From Hortaea werneckii (lineage: Eukaryota > Ascomycota > Dothideomycetes > Mycosphaerellales > Teratosphaeriaceae): a stretch of 64,000 nt of DNA. Each line of letters opens with the position of its first letter. Position 1 is the first letter of the stretch. Shown one piece after another: positions 11,170 through 23,029 of the stretch. The stretch is from positions 669,794 to 733,793 of the forward strand of contig JBAOKB010000118.1 of the NCBI GenBank assembly GCA_037044905.1, in the 5' to 3' direction. The notes under the pieces were generated by a model. That model was not told the origin of the DNA. It ran no database searches and worked only from the letters and a program-made list of their open reading frames with translations. A program made the position numbers and the translations under genes.

Positions 11170-13071
11170 ATGAACGCAGGCTGGGTGGCTCCCAGCCTCC
11201 TGCAGTCTTCCATGGACACTGCCCGCGAGTTCAAACGCCGCTTGAAAGGACTCCTGAACAGTCCAGCCTTTGAGCTATGCTCGAAGCCGGCCTCCACAAC
11301 CCTGTACATCACTTACACAGCGGAGATGCGAATGGACCAAGACACTTATATGCTTGGTATCGACAAGTGCTTCACGAACCTGGAGCAAGCCAACGACAGG
11401 GTCGAAGTGCTCGGCGAAACTAACTCAAACGTACGTGCAGTAGAGACTAAGCTGACGCAGAAGGACGAAGAGACTGGGTGTCTTACGGTTACCTGGGGCA
11501 GGTATGATGGACACAGGAGATTCGTTGCGCAGGCGATAAGGTTCGAGATGTTGGGCAAAATCCTCAAGGATGAGGTCGGCTGCTCTTCGCCCGGAGGATG
11601 GGACAAAGAGAACAACCTCAGCTTGTTCCACGCAGAGACACAGCTTGATATCCCTGGTCATGTGTGGGTTATTGCAGTCCACGACCCAAAATCACCGCAC
11701 CTTGGCGTGACCGACAGCAAGAGCGTGGGCGTCAGCCGTCGCCACTCTCTTACTAGCCCAGGACGTGGGAATGGGAGAGGTAGCAGCATGTCCTCTGAAT
11801 CGAACCGGTCGCCGAGCGCTGCTAGCAAGCTTCTCATGAGCCCCATTTCCAACTCCACGACGTCTTCCTCCGCCGCAGCTTCGCCTTCCATGACGCAAGA
11901 CCCTCCGCCGCGTGGTGTCGGGTGGACTATTGAAAGCGTCTGGATGAACAGCGAGAAAGCAATGCAACATGGCAAGAAGGCGTGGAACCAGCACTTCCGT
12001 TCTCAAGGTCGATGCCGCAAATTCCGCGAGCACTATGGTTTTGCTCGATATGCTTTGAAGCCGACAAAAGTCAACAAGCGCGACCTTGTGGAGTACGAGA
12101 CGTGTCTACAGATCCGCATTGAACGAGTCCGCGTCGTCTCTGAAGACGAGCTGACGACGGATTTCATCGGGCCTGTGGACGGCTTCCTTGCCGGAGTTGC
12201 GGCGAGAAACGCACAGAAGGGAGCAGGGATGGGCCACTCCATCATTCCGCCTCTGACCAACAAGTCCGCGCGCGGTAAAGCATATCAGGGTGATCTTGTA
12301 CCTACCGGCACAGGCCAGCGCAGCTCCTTTGTCGCAGGTCTCCAGGCAATTGCCGATGCTGCTCTCAAAGATGGGATCGACTACGAAGAGCTGCCACTTG
12401 CATTAAAGATCAGACAGGAGCACATGGCACGCTGGGGCAGCCCGATGGATGATCAACGCTACATGGCCAGGAGTGAGAGCCAGCAGGATGGTGTCGCGGA
12501 TCTATATCATGCCTTGCTACAGGATAGTGCTGCAGGCAGACAAAAGCTTTGTTACACCAAGGCAAAGGCAAAAGCGCCCAGTGAAGCTGGCATCAGAGCA
12601 AAGAAGAGGATGATGGCTGCTCTTGGATCAGATGCGGAGGGACAGAAGTATAACGTGCAGAGCGAGGCGAGATCCGGTGCGATGAAGGCGTCTATGCATA
12701 CACCGTCTGATGCTGCCAAGTCATCCGTCGAGACACGGTCGAGTGCAACCACGAGCACCAGTCCTGTAATGCAATCTCCAGCTTCCAGCGGTTCCAAGTC
12801 CGGCAGCTCGTTTGCCGAGCGGCAGATGAGGGCGACACAGCGCATGGAAGAAGCGACCAAAGCAGCTGCTGCTGTCTTCAGACGCGATGAAGAGCGCCTT
12901 GGTGTCAAAGTACCATTGACGAGGGTTGAGCCCCGCCCAAGAATGCCCCCTGTCTTGGCAGACTTGACCCCAGACTGCTTTGCCAATGCACCGTGGTTGC
13001 AAGCTCCCAAGAAGCAAGTGCAGCCGGGACATGTCAACGAAAGAGATTGCATGAGAGATTTGATACTCTAG
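11170..13071 (+). CDS. Unknown fungal protein (633 aa)
   Basis: I do not recognise the family. The start at 11170 is chosen for its strong context (GCCACCATGA); an in-frame ATG at 11134 would add 12 residues. An ordered N-terminal region (about residues 1-190) has alternating hydrophobic strands. A Ser/Thr/Pro-rich linker carries several SP and TP dipeptides. A second ordered block (about 255-350) has WTIESVWMNSEKAMQHGKKAWN and YGFARYALKPTKVNKRDLVEY (split here by position). The C-terminal half is low-complexity, with basic and Ser-rich segments ending in a Pro-rich tail. No membrane helix or signal peptide is visible. A second frame that looks coding continues to 13,376, so the true 3' end may be longer, through an unrecognised intron or a frameshift near 13,050. 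Confidence 0.7.
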   Translation: MNAGWVAPSLLQSSMDTAREFKRRLKGLLNSPAFELCSKPASTTLYITYTAEMRMDQDTYMLGIDKCFTNLEQANDRVEVLGETNSNVRAVETKLTQKDEETGCLTVTWGRYDGHRRFVAQAIRFEMLGKILKDEVGCSSPGGWDKENNLSLFHAETQLDIPGHVWVIAVHDPKSPHLGVTDSKSVGVSRRHSLTSPGRGNGRGSSMSSESNRSPSAASKLLMSPISNSTTSSSAAASPSMTQDPPPRGVGWTIESVWMNSEKAMQHGKKAWNQHFRSQGRCRKFREHYGFARYALKPTKVNKRDLVEYETCLQIRIERVRVVSEDELTTDFIGPVDGFLAGVAARNAQKGAGMGHSIIPPLTNKSARGKAYQGDLVPTGTGQRSSFVAGLQAIADAALKDGIDYEELPLALKIRQEHMARWGSPMDDQRYMARSESQQDGVADLYHALLQDSAAGRQKLCYTKAKAKAPSEAGIRAKKRMMAALGSDAEGQKYNVQSEARSGAMKASMHTPSDAAKSSVETRSSATTSTSPVMQSPASSGSKSGSSFAERQMRATQRMEEATKAAAAVFRRDEERLGVKVPLTRVEPRPRMPPVLADLTPDCFANAPWLQAPKKQVQPGHVNERDCMRDLIL

Positions 13072-14713
13072 GGAAGGATCAGGATATCCGAGCTAGTCCC
13101 TCTGAGCCGGGTCTTCGGTACACAAGCGTTCGTCCGGCAGCGAGCGATGACTCCATCGCCACTGTTCGCTGTATAAAGGCTGCCGAGATCGAGACCGCGC
13201 ATGCGAAGGATCAAGCAGACAGGGAAACGATGGATGACGAGTACAAAGATCTTATCCCAGACGGTATCACCTTGCGGAAAAAGCATGCGTCGGCCACTCA
13301 CAAGGCTGCTTTGAAGGGTAAACATGGATCTCAACACAGCCCTGCATCTCTTGAGGCTCACGACACCGCTGTTTAACAATTCCAGATAGACGGTCAGAGA
13401 CGTCTTGAACCTGACAATGTGTGGGTCTAAGGGACCAAAGTCTTCTGGAACTCTTTCTCTCTGGTGAAGAAATATAGCGTGGGTGTGCACGTGGCGAGCG
13501 TAAGCGATCGGCAAAGAGAGGTGGCATTCAGGCAGGGATTGAATTTGTGGGAGCCCAGGGGGAAGCAGCGGCCAGCAGGGCATTCATCCTAAAGACGGCG
13601 ACATGCGCGGTGGTTTTGAGTGGGACTGGGTTGTGGTAGCAGCTGAACGATGATGACGTACTTTCGGTTACTGAAGGAGGCAATGCGAAAAATCACGGCG
13701 TCGGATGGATCGCCTTCGGCCGAGCAGTGAGATAGGTTGAATCATTACATGCCTGCAATGTGAAATGGTTGACTTCCATGCTAGATGACATGACGAGTCG
13801 ACCTCATTTTCTTCCAGTATTTAAGGTGTGCATGCAGTTTTGATAGTCGAGAAAGTGATCTCTGATGACAAAGGCTGTTTATGGCAGCCAGCATTTATTC
13901 CATCCGCTATCTTCGCATCCGCTTCAAATTTAGCCCTCAAAAGGCGCCCCCAGTCGCCCGCAAAACGCTCCAGTGGGAGTCTCCAGAACTCAGCCAAACT
14001 CCACGGGCAGGCCCACATTGTGATGGGTCCATGTTAGCTTTTAGTCTCGCTGCCCGGAGTCTGGCGGGCAACAACGGGTCCGAGTGTTGTGGAGTGCTCC
14101 ACGAGAAAGCGCAGCCTGAATCGAGGGCTACGCATCGCTACGCAACACACACATGATTGATTGTTAATACTGCCAAATCCCCAGTTCCGCGTAAGTCGAG
14201 TCAGGTGAAGATGTCTTTATAATGTGGACGAGATGACGTGGAAGTAAAAACAAGCTTCTCGATATGCAAGCCAACCGAACGGATAAGCCGGCCAAGTTCT
14301 GAATCTTGACATGAACAAGGCGTCTCGCTGGATCATCAAGCTCACCCGCACCTCGTGCTACGGAGCTTGTGGGGGCTAGAAGACCCACCATGGAGCCCCC
14401 ATGCCGTGCTTGTCATGACTTTAGCCGGCCTGTAACGAGGCTCCCGGGTAAAAGAGCACTACAGATTCCAGGGGACCACAGGACGGAAGCAGTGAGAAGG
14501 ATGGTTAGACATCCGAGCGAAGCCGTCCCATATGCCTTGGCGCGATGCAGACCGGAGCGACCTAAAGCGATGCGGGTTCCGCGTCTCGGACTTAGGGCAC
14601 CTTTGCGTGGTTGATAAGGCTCTTTCTGCCCCTTCGTTCGAAGAGCTGCGAGTACTGCAACAGGTCGACACCTCCTATCTTGTTGCTCTTCACCTCCTTC
14701 TTCTACATTAAGC
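13072..14713. other. Intergenic; first 300 bp may be coding
   Basis: From about 13,075 to 13,376 one plus-strand frame is open and of ordinary protein composition (charged, with MDDEYKDLIPDGITLRKK), which may be a spliced or frameshifted tail of the upstream gene. No convincing donor/acceptor pair links them. The remainder is promoter of the sugar transporter; a GTGGGG near 14,368 fits the CreA consensus but such hits are frequent by chance. Confidence 0.35.
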
Positions 14714-16826
14714 ATGGCGCCAGCTGCAGCCGGAGGCGGCCTTTCAGAGGCTAGATTGCAATATGCTGGGCCCAACGGTCTGAAGGGTATTATTTACAAT
14801 GGCAAGACTTCAGCAATTGCCTTCTTCGCCTCGCTCGGTGGATTGGTCTATGGCTGTACGTATCACTGCCGGTCTAACAAGCTATTAATAGCTCTTGATC
14901 TCTTCCCATTCGAATCGACGCTGACGATGTATCGATGAAGACAACCAGGGTATGTTCGCCCAGGTCTTGGCTATGCCATCCTTCGTACGAGCAACCAACG
15001 GATATGCCGCGACGACTGGTATTGGACAAGGTTTCTTGACCTCTATCCTGGAACTTGGAGCCTGGGTCGGCACGATCATCAATGGATACCTCGCGGATGC
15101 TGTCGGACGACGATTCTGTGCCGTCATTGCCGTCGTTGTATTCTGTGTCGGTGTCATTGGTAAGTTGCATCGATTCTTCAACGTATCAGTGTAAGAAATT
15201 GAACGATGGTTGACATTCGTCTGTCGTTCAGTACAAGCTTGCACCGAAAACAAAGACTATGTTCTGGGAGGTCGATTCGTAACTGGTCTCGGCGTAGGAT
15301 CGCTATCGATGATCGTCCCATTGTACAACGCCGAACTTGCACCTCCAGAGGTCCGTGGTGCACTGGTCGCTGTCCAGCAGCTAGCCATCACTTTCGGTAT
15401 CATGGTCTCCTTCTGGATTGGCTACGGTACGAACTACATCGGCGGAACAGGCGAAGTTGTGGGAACCACTGGCATTGGTCAGAACAAGGCCGCGTGGTTG
15501 ATTCCGGTATGTTGTAATGACGGACTTCAATTAAACTACCAAGGTCTAACAGAACTCTAGATTTGCATCCAGATTGCCCCAGCCCTCCTCCTCGGTGCCG
15601 GTATGCTCCTGTTCATGCCGCAGTCACCTCGTCACCTTATGAACCAGGGCCGTGAACAAGAATGCCTAGACACTCTCGCTCGCCTGCGATCGAAACCGAC
15701 GGATGACATGGGCGTTCGGATTGAGTTCTTGGAGATCAAGGCTCTTCGCGAGTTCGAAAAGCAAGTCTCAGAGGCGAAGTACCCACACTACCAGGATGGC
15801 AGCTTCAAGAGCAACTTCTGGATCGGCTTTTACGAATACACATCGCTGGTGACGAACCCTTCGCTCCTCAAGCGAAGTGCGATTGCCTGTCTTACCATGA
15901 CATTCCAACAGTGGAACGGAATTAATGGTGAGTCTTCCCGTCAGCCTCTTGTCAGAAGGCTTCTTTATGCTGACATGATTATTAGCAATCAACTACTATG
16001 CCCCCTTCGTGTTCGAAGGCCTAGTCGGTGGCAACACAACCAATCTTCTGGCCACTGGTGTCGTCGGCATCATCGAATTCGTCTTTACCATCCCTGCTGT
16101 GCTATACGTCGACAAGTTCGGCCGGAAGACCATTCTGATCGCCGGTGCGATTGGCATGGCATCTTGCCACTTCGTAAGTCTACATCCGAATAATCCCGTT
16201 GTGCCCGCATACTAACGCTGGGTGAATAGATCGTCGCTGGAATTATTGGGTCATACAGCGGCGACTGGGAGAACCACTCAGATGCCGGCTGGGCTGCCAT
16301 CGTCTTCGTCTGGATCTTCATTGCCAACTTCGCGTACTCTTGGGGCCCCGTCTCATGGATTATCGCTTCGGAAGTCTTTCCTCTCTCCATGCGTGCCAAG
16401 GGTGTCAGTTTGGTAAGTAGCTAGCGTTATGGAAAGCACGAAGGTGTAGAACTATAGCTGACTTAAAATGTGCAGGGTGGCAGCGCTAACTGGCTGAACA
16501 ACTTCGCCGTCGGTATTTCGACCTCGCCCTTCATCGAAGCCAGCGACTATGGCACATTCATCTTCTTCGGATGCATCACCACCATCGCTGTGCTCGCTGT
16601 CATCTTCTTCTGGCCAGAGACTAAGGGCCGTACCCTGGAAGAGATGGACGAGCTATTCGGCTCCGGAGGTTTCGCCCAGAGAGATCTGGAAATGAAGAAC
16701 AGGATTGAGCGTGAGATTGGCTTGACCGCTCTGCTCGGCTATGACAACCACGAGAGTCCAATGGAAACGGACGAGAAGCTGCGCGACAGCGGCAGCGAAG
16801 AGATGGTCGAGAAGAGAGAGGCCTAG
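14714..16826 (+). CDS. MFS sugar porter (7 exons, 574 aa)
   Basis: Plasma-membrane sugar transporter of the major facilitator superfamily. Exons: 14714-14855, 14941-15159, 15232-15506, 15561-15927, 15986-16173, 16230-16412, 16476-16826. All introns are GT-AG, 55-85 nt, and the frame is preserved at every junction. Family signatures are GYNQGMFAQVL in helix 1, DAVGRRF in loop 2-3, FVTGLGVGSLSMIVPLYNAE, MPQSPRHLMNQGRE before the central loop, QQWNGINAINYYAP in helix 7, KFGRKT in loop 8-9, WGPVSWIIASEVFPLSMRAKG and PETKGRTLEEMDELF after helix 12. Twelve membrane helices are expected. The substrate (hexose, pentose, disaccharide or polyol) cannot be decided from the sequence. Confidence 0.93.
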
Positions 16827-17697
16827 ACGGGCCTTGAATATAGAAGGCAAGCACGCCATCGGTGGACGCCATTAGACAATTAGATATAGAAGTGAGACAT
16901 GTAGAACATGACACTGATCTTTCTCTACTCATCCGTCGAACAGCGCCAAAGCAAACCAATGCGTGATTCTTTCGCATTGTATCTGAGTGTTCAAGGCTCT
17001 TCGCTTCCGTAAAACAAGGACCGTTTCCGGAGTTTGAAGAAGCCGCCTGACCTTCCACAGCCTGTAGCTTGCACAATGCACACGGGCCTTCCTAAACGAT
17101 GTGTTTGATACGACGAGCGCCAGTGAGGTACCAAAAATGAGCTACAGTATCAGGATGCAAGCAAACAGGCATCGAAGAGGAATGAGAACGTCAGTCTGAG
17201 ATGACAAACGACGAAGACCAAACCCAAGACAGACAATACAGTGGCAAGAATCAACATGATCGAGAACATTAGATTGCCAAATCGAAGCGTTTATCTTTAC
17301 ATATGTCATATCGCATACACGCATCATAATTTCTTGCCTCCCACCCACCCAAGTAAGAAGCCCACCATACGCCGAGTTATACCCAGAAGAGAAAAAGCTC
17401 CCTCGAATACCAGTAGACACCGAAGGGCAAGGAACGCTGACACCACGCCTCACATTAGTAGACCCTACTCCATCCCCATCATGTGCTGATTATAGTATGA
17501 GTGAAGCCGTACCAAACAGGAAGCACGTCAATATCTGAGTGGCGACATCCCTCCTTTCGCCAATCGCTGATCCGTAAAGCGTCTTCTCCGAAGGATTTCG
17601 AGCTTCGCTAGTCGCGCTGCGAAGAGGCCTCCGAGTCGAGGCGAGTAAGACCAAGCTGCTGTTCAGTAGCAGCAACAGGATCTTTGCAAGGACCATC
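16827..17697. other. Intergenic between convergent genes
   Basis: Holds the 3' untranslated regions of the sugar porter (plus) and the forkhead gene (minus). No gene, RNA or repeat is supported. Confidence 0.45.
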
Positions 17698-20347
17698 CTA
17701 TCGTCCAAAACCAGGTGCCGCCATGCCCATGCCCATAGTCAGATGATTACGCTGATGGAAAGCGCCAATAGGTTGAAAACCCCTGCGAGGTGGTTAGAAC
17801 AGTCTTTTAAGCCGTGGAAACGTGAATGAGAACTTACTTGGCAAGGTCAATGCCTTCGTCATCTCCATCGTCCATGGGAAAGCCACCCACTGGACCGGCT
17901 GGCTGAGTAAATGAGGTATTCTGCATAGGCTGTGCTTGCAGTGGCTGATGGTGGTATCCACTGGGAGGTCCCTGCTGAGGGGGATGAGGCGGCGGAGCGG
18001 CGGAGTGCATGCCATTTGCGGGACCCATGGACGGCTGGGCGGAAGGCGGCCTCGTGTACGTCAAAGCCTGCTTGGGCGGCGCCGGCAGTGCGTGGGGTGG
18101 AGGGACGGAAGGAGTGCGGGTCTGCTCTCGCTCTTCGGTTGCCGCTCTGCCTGAGGGCGGTTGAGGTAGCTCTTGCGAAAGATGATGGGGTGCTTGCTCT
18201 TTCGCACTGGACGGTGCTGAGCTGGCAAGCTGCGTAAGGGTCTTAGCCACAGCAGTAGCCGGTCTAGACATGGTAGGAGAAGCCAAAATGTCGCCCCGGC
18301 CCTCGCCATCCATCCTTGGTGGCGAGCTGGAGTGAATGACAGGGCTCTGTCTTCCATTTGCCTCGCTACTTGGTTCGCCCACGGCTTTCTTGTCATCACT
18401 CTCTGGTTCCTCCTTCTTCGTCTCAGGATCCTGCTTCTTGATGCTGGAGAAAGGCGTCTTGAGCGGACTTAGATCATAAGGCTTAAAAGGAGTGCTGCCA
18501 ACGAGACCTTCCATCTTCCAGAAGGGCGCCGGACTGCTGAATTGAATAAAGTCGCTCGGCCGCTTCAGTGTGCTTGGAGGCGCAAATCGTTGAGACGGGC
18601 GGAGAGGGAAAGGGGTATCGAGCGGTCCCACACGGCCTTCATCATTGACGTACAGCGCCGGGGGAGAGCCAGCGGCATTTGCGATCGCATTCATGCCGTT
18701 GCGAGGTGTTGAGCGCGTCAAAAAGTCGTATTCAGGACCGTCGCCGTTATTGCCTGCGCTGGCTCTGTTCTCGCCTTGTCTTCTCGGGCCACGATCCGGC
18801 GTGTATGCTTCAGTAGCTGATGGGAAAAGCGGCTGGAACGAGTGCATCGGCGGCGTCGAATCTTCTGTGTCCTGCTTCGTCTGTCCGTTGGTCGCCGTAC
18901 CAGGCCGCATTGCGTGCATCGGACTGGTGGGACTACCAAGAGTACTCTGCGTAGCTGGCGGCAACGGCTGCGGCCTTCTGCATCCTTTCATACCCTGCTG
19001 CACAAAGTTATCGAACTCGGTCGGCTCGATCATCCACTTCATGCCCTTGCCAGGCTCATCGGTACGGCGCGCAATTTTTGTAAATGCCTTGTTGAGGGAT
19101 AGGTTGTGGCGGATGCTGTTTTGCCAGCCACCCGTATTAAATCGATAAAAGGCATAGTTCGCCATGATCCACTTGTAGATGTTATTCAAGGTCATTTGCT
19201 GTTCCTGCGTGCTGAGGATCGCCATGCCGATCAGTTGAGCGTAGGAATGTGGCGGCTTTAAATCTTTGGCGTTGTCGGCGGAGTAATCAATGGTCTCGGT
19301 TGATTCCATCATGACACCGCGAGCGTAATTCGCTGCGGGCGAGGACTTCATGAATGACTGCTGAGGTCGAAGAGGCGTGCCTGGGGTCGCTTGTATGGCG
19401 CGCTGAGAGTGCGGATGCGTTCGGTTTTGCGGCTGACTGCCACCAAAATCTCCAGAATACGCTGTTGGCTCTGGTACATTGGTGCGGGAGCTAGGAGGTC
19501 CCGGTAGACGGTTGCCACCAGGGCGCGTGTCGTCTTCGCCTTCATCGTCATCCTCGGAAGACTTCTGGGCTTGTTTAATTATGGAGGCATCCCAAATCGG
19601 ACCCTCACCTTCGCCTTGAGCGGTAGTGATGAAAGCCATTTGAGTGTTCGCGATCTCGATGACGCTGCCATTTCGCAGGTACGACTTCATCCCGCGCTTT
19701 AGCAGATTGTTGTCCACGCGCAGTCCATTGCGCCCATTGACGACGATGTACCACTGCATGGCTTCTGGGTCGTAGGCGATGATAGCGTGGCTCCTGCTCA
19801 CTTGCCTGTCTGGGCCGAGATCGATGTCGACCACCGTCTTCGAGGATGCGCTGGGCTGGTGGCCATTCTCCTCCATCTGCATCAGCTTCTCCTGCGCCTC
19901 TGGCCGACCGATGTTAACTTCGACCTTGCGGATGATGAACGCCCAGTCGCGACCTGCGATCTTGCCATAACCTGGTACATGCTCCTGGCCTTCTAGCAGA
20001 TCATTGGCAAAATCTTCGGTCGCATTAACGTGTCGATCTGCCACCTTTAGGCTCTGGATGATTTCCTGTTCGCCGGGTGTCGCAGGTTCTGTCTCGGCGT
20101 CGCTGGGCTCTCGCGCTTCGGTGCCTTCGGTGTCTTCTCTATCGGCCGTCCACGTGTCTTTGATCTTGCGCCGAGTGTTTCGAGACGCCGTCGCCTGGGC
20201 TTCACTGCCGCGCGCACGCTTTCTAGTCGACGACCGGGACGGTGTCGCGATGGCCTCCGGCGTCTCGGCGTCGGAGGGCTCATGAGCAGGTTCCGCCGGC
20301 TGCGGCCTGCGCGCGCGAGTCTTGCCTTTACGGCCGGATGGAGGCAT
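17698..20347 (-). CDS. FKH2: Forkhead transcription factor with FHA domain, Fkh1/2-like (864 aa)
   Basis: Orthologue-type match to yeast Fkh1/Fkh2, which control G2/M genes, replication timing and silencing. The N-terminus is basic and disordered. An FHA phosphopeptide-binding domain spans about 134-242, with GR near 147 and SRSHAII near 184-190. The winged-helix forkhead domain spans about 363-446 and includes KPPHSYAQLI and recognition helix GWQNSIRHNLSLN (407-419). The remaining C-terminal half is Pro/Ser-rich with many SP/TP sites, suited to CDK control. Exon 1 is 20347-17838. Reading on without splicing gives a stop at once (AAG-TAA), but that TAA is part of a GTAAGT donor. Removing a 55-nt intron (17837-17783) adds exon 2 (17782-17698), coding for 28 residues ending MGMGMAAPGFGR. 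The spliced form is the better model. Confidence 0.92.
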
Positions 20348-21901
20348 TTATTCCGGTGTCTCGGTGAGCTTTCTTTTCACGTCACGCGGAAAGGTGCGCC
20401 GGACGGCGGTGTTCGGTGTGCGCAATGTAGCGTGCGGTCGGGTATTGGCCTGGTTCCGTGGTATGTCAATCCGCTGAATCTCTCTGACTCTCTCTTTCTC
20501 TCTGTATCCAATCGGCGGTCTCGATTCCAACTGTGTCGTTCCAAGGCACAGTTAATCCGAAGATGGATCTGAGGCTCGGTACGACGGGCTCTGCGTTGCG
20601 TTGCGTTACGTTGCGCGTCTCGGACTGCGCAATGCGACCGACTCGCCAAAAGGATCGATACCGGATTCGAGATGCCGGCTTGCGAAGAAGAAGAAGAGAA
20701 AGGTGTCGTTGTCGGGTCGTTACAGGGTCGTAAAGCGTTAGGCGAGGCGTGGAGGTAGCAAGTGGTGGAAGTGGGTACAGCACGTCGGGTCGAGCGCAAC
20801 TGCCAAACGCTGAGAGTAAACAAGAAGGTCGCGCCGCGGGAAGCGGAAGCCGCGTCTCAGCCCGCCAAGCCTCACTACCCAATCCAGCGAAAATCTTTTC
20901 TTTTATTTTTTTTTCCCTACCAAGGTTTTTTACGCCACGCAAGGGAAATAATCAGGTACCTACGAGTTTCGTCTATCGGACGCATGTCGATGTTTTTTTT
21001 TTTTTTTTTAATTTTGGGGGGTAAACTCTCACTGCAGCGGTACGGCACACAATGCGATTGTCGCCCTCCAACGCCGCCTCCCACCGACCCCAAATCGAGT
21101 ACGTACTAACTTTGTTCGATGACGTTGATGGTGTAAACAAAAACCGGTGGCTGGAAAGTGCAAGGGCCCCATCGCGCCGCCCTCTGTCAACTACTTGAGA
21201 CGATGCGCTTCGGACAGCGTCGGATTTAATCCGCTCTCATGGCTATATCAGACCCAACATATACATTGGAATTGCTGTCAGAACGGGCGCGCATGCAGAT
21301 CCTAGAGCCCTCCTACTTAAGAGGCGTCTCGCGACCATCTTGGCTCCTATCACGAGTACATGCGATGCAATAGAAAGGACTGTTACAACAGTTTCTACCG
21401 GTCGAACCAAAGATGTCGCCATCCAGTTGCTGTTGATCGGCTTCGGATCACTCCCCGAAACTATCATCGACCTACCACCGATGCTAGGCTCGCTAGGCAT
21501 AAGCTAGAGGATTGGCTGGCCTGCTACCAGATTCATGTTCACCTCATTCCACTCTTGCCACTGCGCACCGCACGTACTTAAAACCTTACCATTGGATTTT
21601 CCTCGCATTGTTGCCATCTACGCAGCCTGGTTGTGGCTTCGATAACCCGCACACTGCAGCCTGATTTGTTCAAGACCTCCGCTGCACTTGGAAAGAGTCA
21701 TAAAGACGTTGAACCTGTACAGTGTTCCTTCATTTACATGTTTGCGATTAAGATAGAGGGTGCCGCTCGGCATGTAGGAAATGAGTGCTTGTTGAACATG
21801 AATTCGTGCAAAACCGATGAAGACTGCGACATCATTCCCTTAAGACCGCAGAGCAAATTACATATCCCTCTTCATTACTGATTAGCCATCAAGATTTAAA
21901 T
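20348..21901. other. Intergenic, forkhead gene upstream region
   Basis: Contains a CT-rich tract near 20,478-20,505 and a T run at about 20,992-21,009. It is the promoter of the forkhead gene and the 3' flank of NSE3. No supported gene. Confidence 0.4.
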
Positions 21902-23029
21902 TTACTCGTCATCGTCAGAATCATCACTCTCCTCATCCTCACGATCCTGTCCAGTCTCGGGTCTATTTCTCCCTCTCTTCTTCCTCTCGCCATTCTGCTG
22001 CTGGGCGGCCTGTTTCTTAGCCGCCTCCCTCTCCGCCACACCAAGACTTTTATTAATCTTCCTCTCCAAATCCTCTTCGACATCCTCCTCGACCTCGCCA
22101 TATACCGACTTCACCAATCCCCTCACCCCATCATCGCCAATTTCGACTTTTCCTCTTGGACCTACAACCCAGTAAACTTCCCTATCGCCCGTCCCTATAT
22201 CGTCGCTGATCTTGAGGACATATCCGTCTCTTGTTATCCTCTTTATCAACTCCTCAGTCTTGGGTTGTGCTGCAACAGGCGTATTGTCTTCGAGTAGTAA
22301 TCTTCGGAGATAGCGTTCGAATTTGGCGTCTGGTAGACTTCCACCGTGGAGGGAGACGATCGACGTCAGCAAAGTGCATATGCCAGTGTACGTTGCTTCT
22401 TGCTCGCTCGTTGGAACAGCTGAGGGCTGTATAATTTCGGAGTCCCGGTACTGTGGTGGTAGAGTAGATATGAGGATCCAGGATGTGGTTGTTTTGGGCT
22501 TGTCGGCCTGACTTTGGGCGGCTGTGACAGACAATGTCAGCTTTTACCTTGCCATCACTACACACTCCCTGCGGCTCTTGATGCCACTTACCGCGACGCT
22601 CTCTCATCGTATGCTTCTCCTTAGCTGGCAACTCCACCATCTCCATCCCGAAGACACTTTTCAGCTGAACTTGCGTCTGTGCAAACAGCGAGTTGAAAAG
22701 CTTCGAGCCTCCACTTCCCTCCTATGACCTTCTCGTTGATGTCTTTCCGCTTGATCGATGTACGGTTGTACTCGCATGCTAAGGCCAGACGAACAAACTT
22801 CTTGACCAACTGGTCCATGTTGCTGTCGGGGGCTCTGCCTTCGGCATCACCGCCGAACACGTCGTCAATGGTGTCATCGTTGAGTGTTCGTCTTCGCTGG
22901 GTTGGAGGCTCGGGAGACGCAGACGGAGACTCCTCTGGATCCTAGATGTAGAGTCAATTGGTTTGCCTCTGCGCATTGATGGGTGGAGAGTCGTACGGCA
23001 CGTCGTTTTCGACCTTGCAGGCGAGACAT
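21902..23029 (-). CDS. NSE3: Nse3, MAGE-domain subunit of Smc5/6, with a 1-nt frameshift
   Basis: Homologue of Nse3/MAGE-G1, which with Nse1 and Nse4 forms the DNA-binding, ubiquitin-ligase part of the Smc5/6 complex used in recombinational repair. Exons: 23029-22997, 22941-22592, 22521-21902; introns are GTACGA...TCTAG and GTAAGT...CACAG. Exon 2 reads MDQLVKKFVRLALACEYNRT and then KRKDINEKVIG, the first MAGE winged helix. The frame is lost at the GGG run 22717-22719 (coding strand). In the next frame the domain resumes with KLFNSLFAQTQVQLKSVFGMEMVEL and continues through exon 3 with TGICTLLTSIVSLHGG and FERYLRRLLLED. Removing one G gives a continuous 333-residue protein; exon arithmetic confirms exactly one surplus base. 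The C-terminus is acidic and Lys-rich. Either an assembly error or inactivation. Confidence 0.87.

Noticed and set aside
13040..13376. A spliced C-terminal extension of the 633-residue unknown protein
   Set aside because: Coding-like frame, but every donor/acceptor pair tried was either out of phase or used very weak sites; left as a possibility only.
14360..14375. CreA-type site before the sugar porter
   Set aside because: The consensus SYGGRG is too short; single hits are expected by chance and no clustered pair was found.
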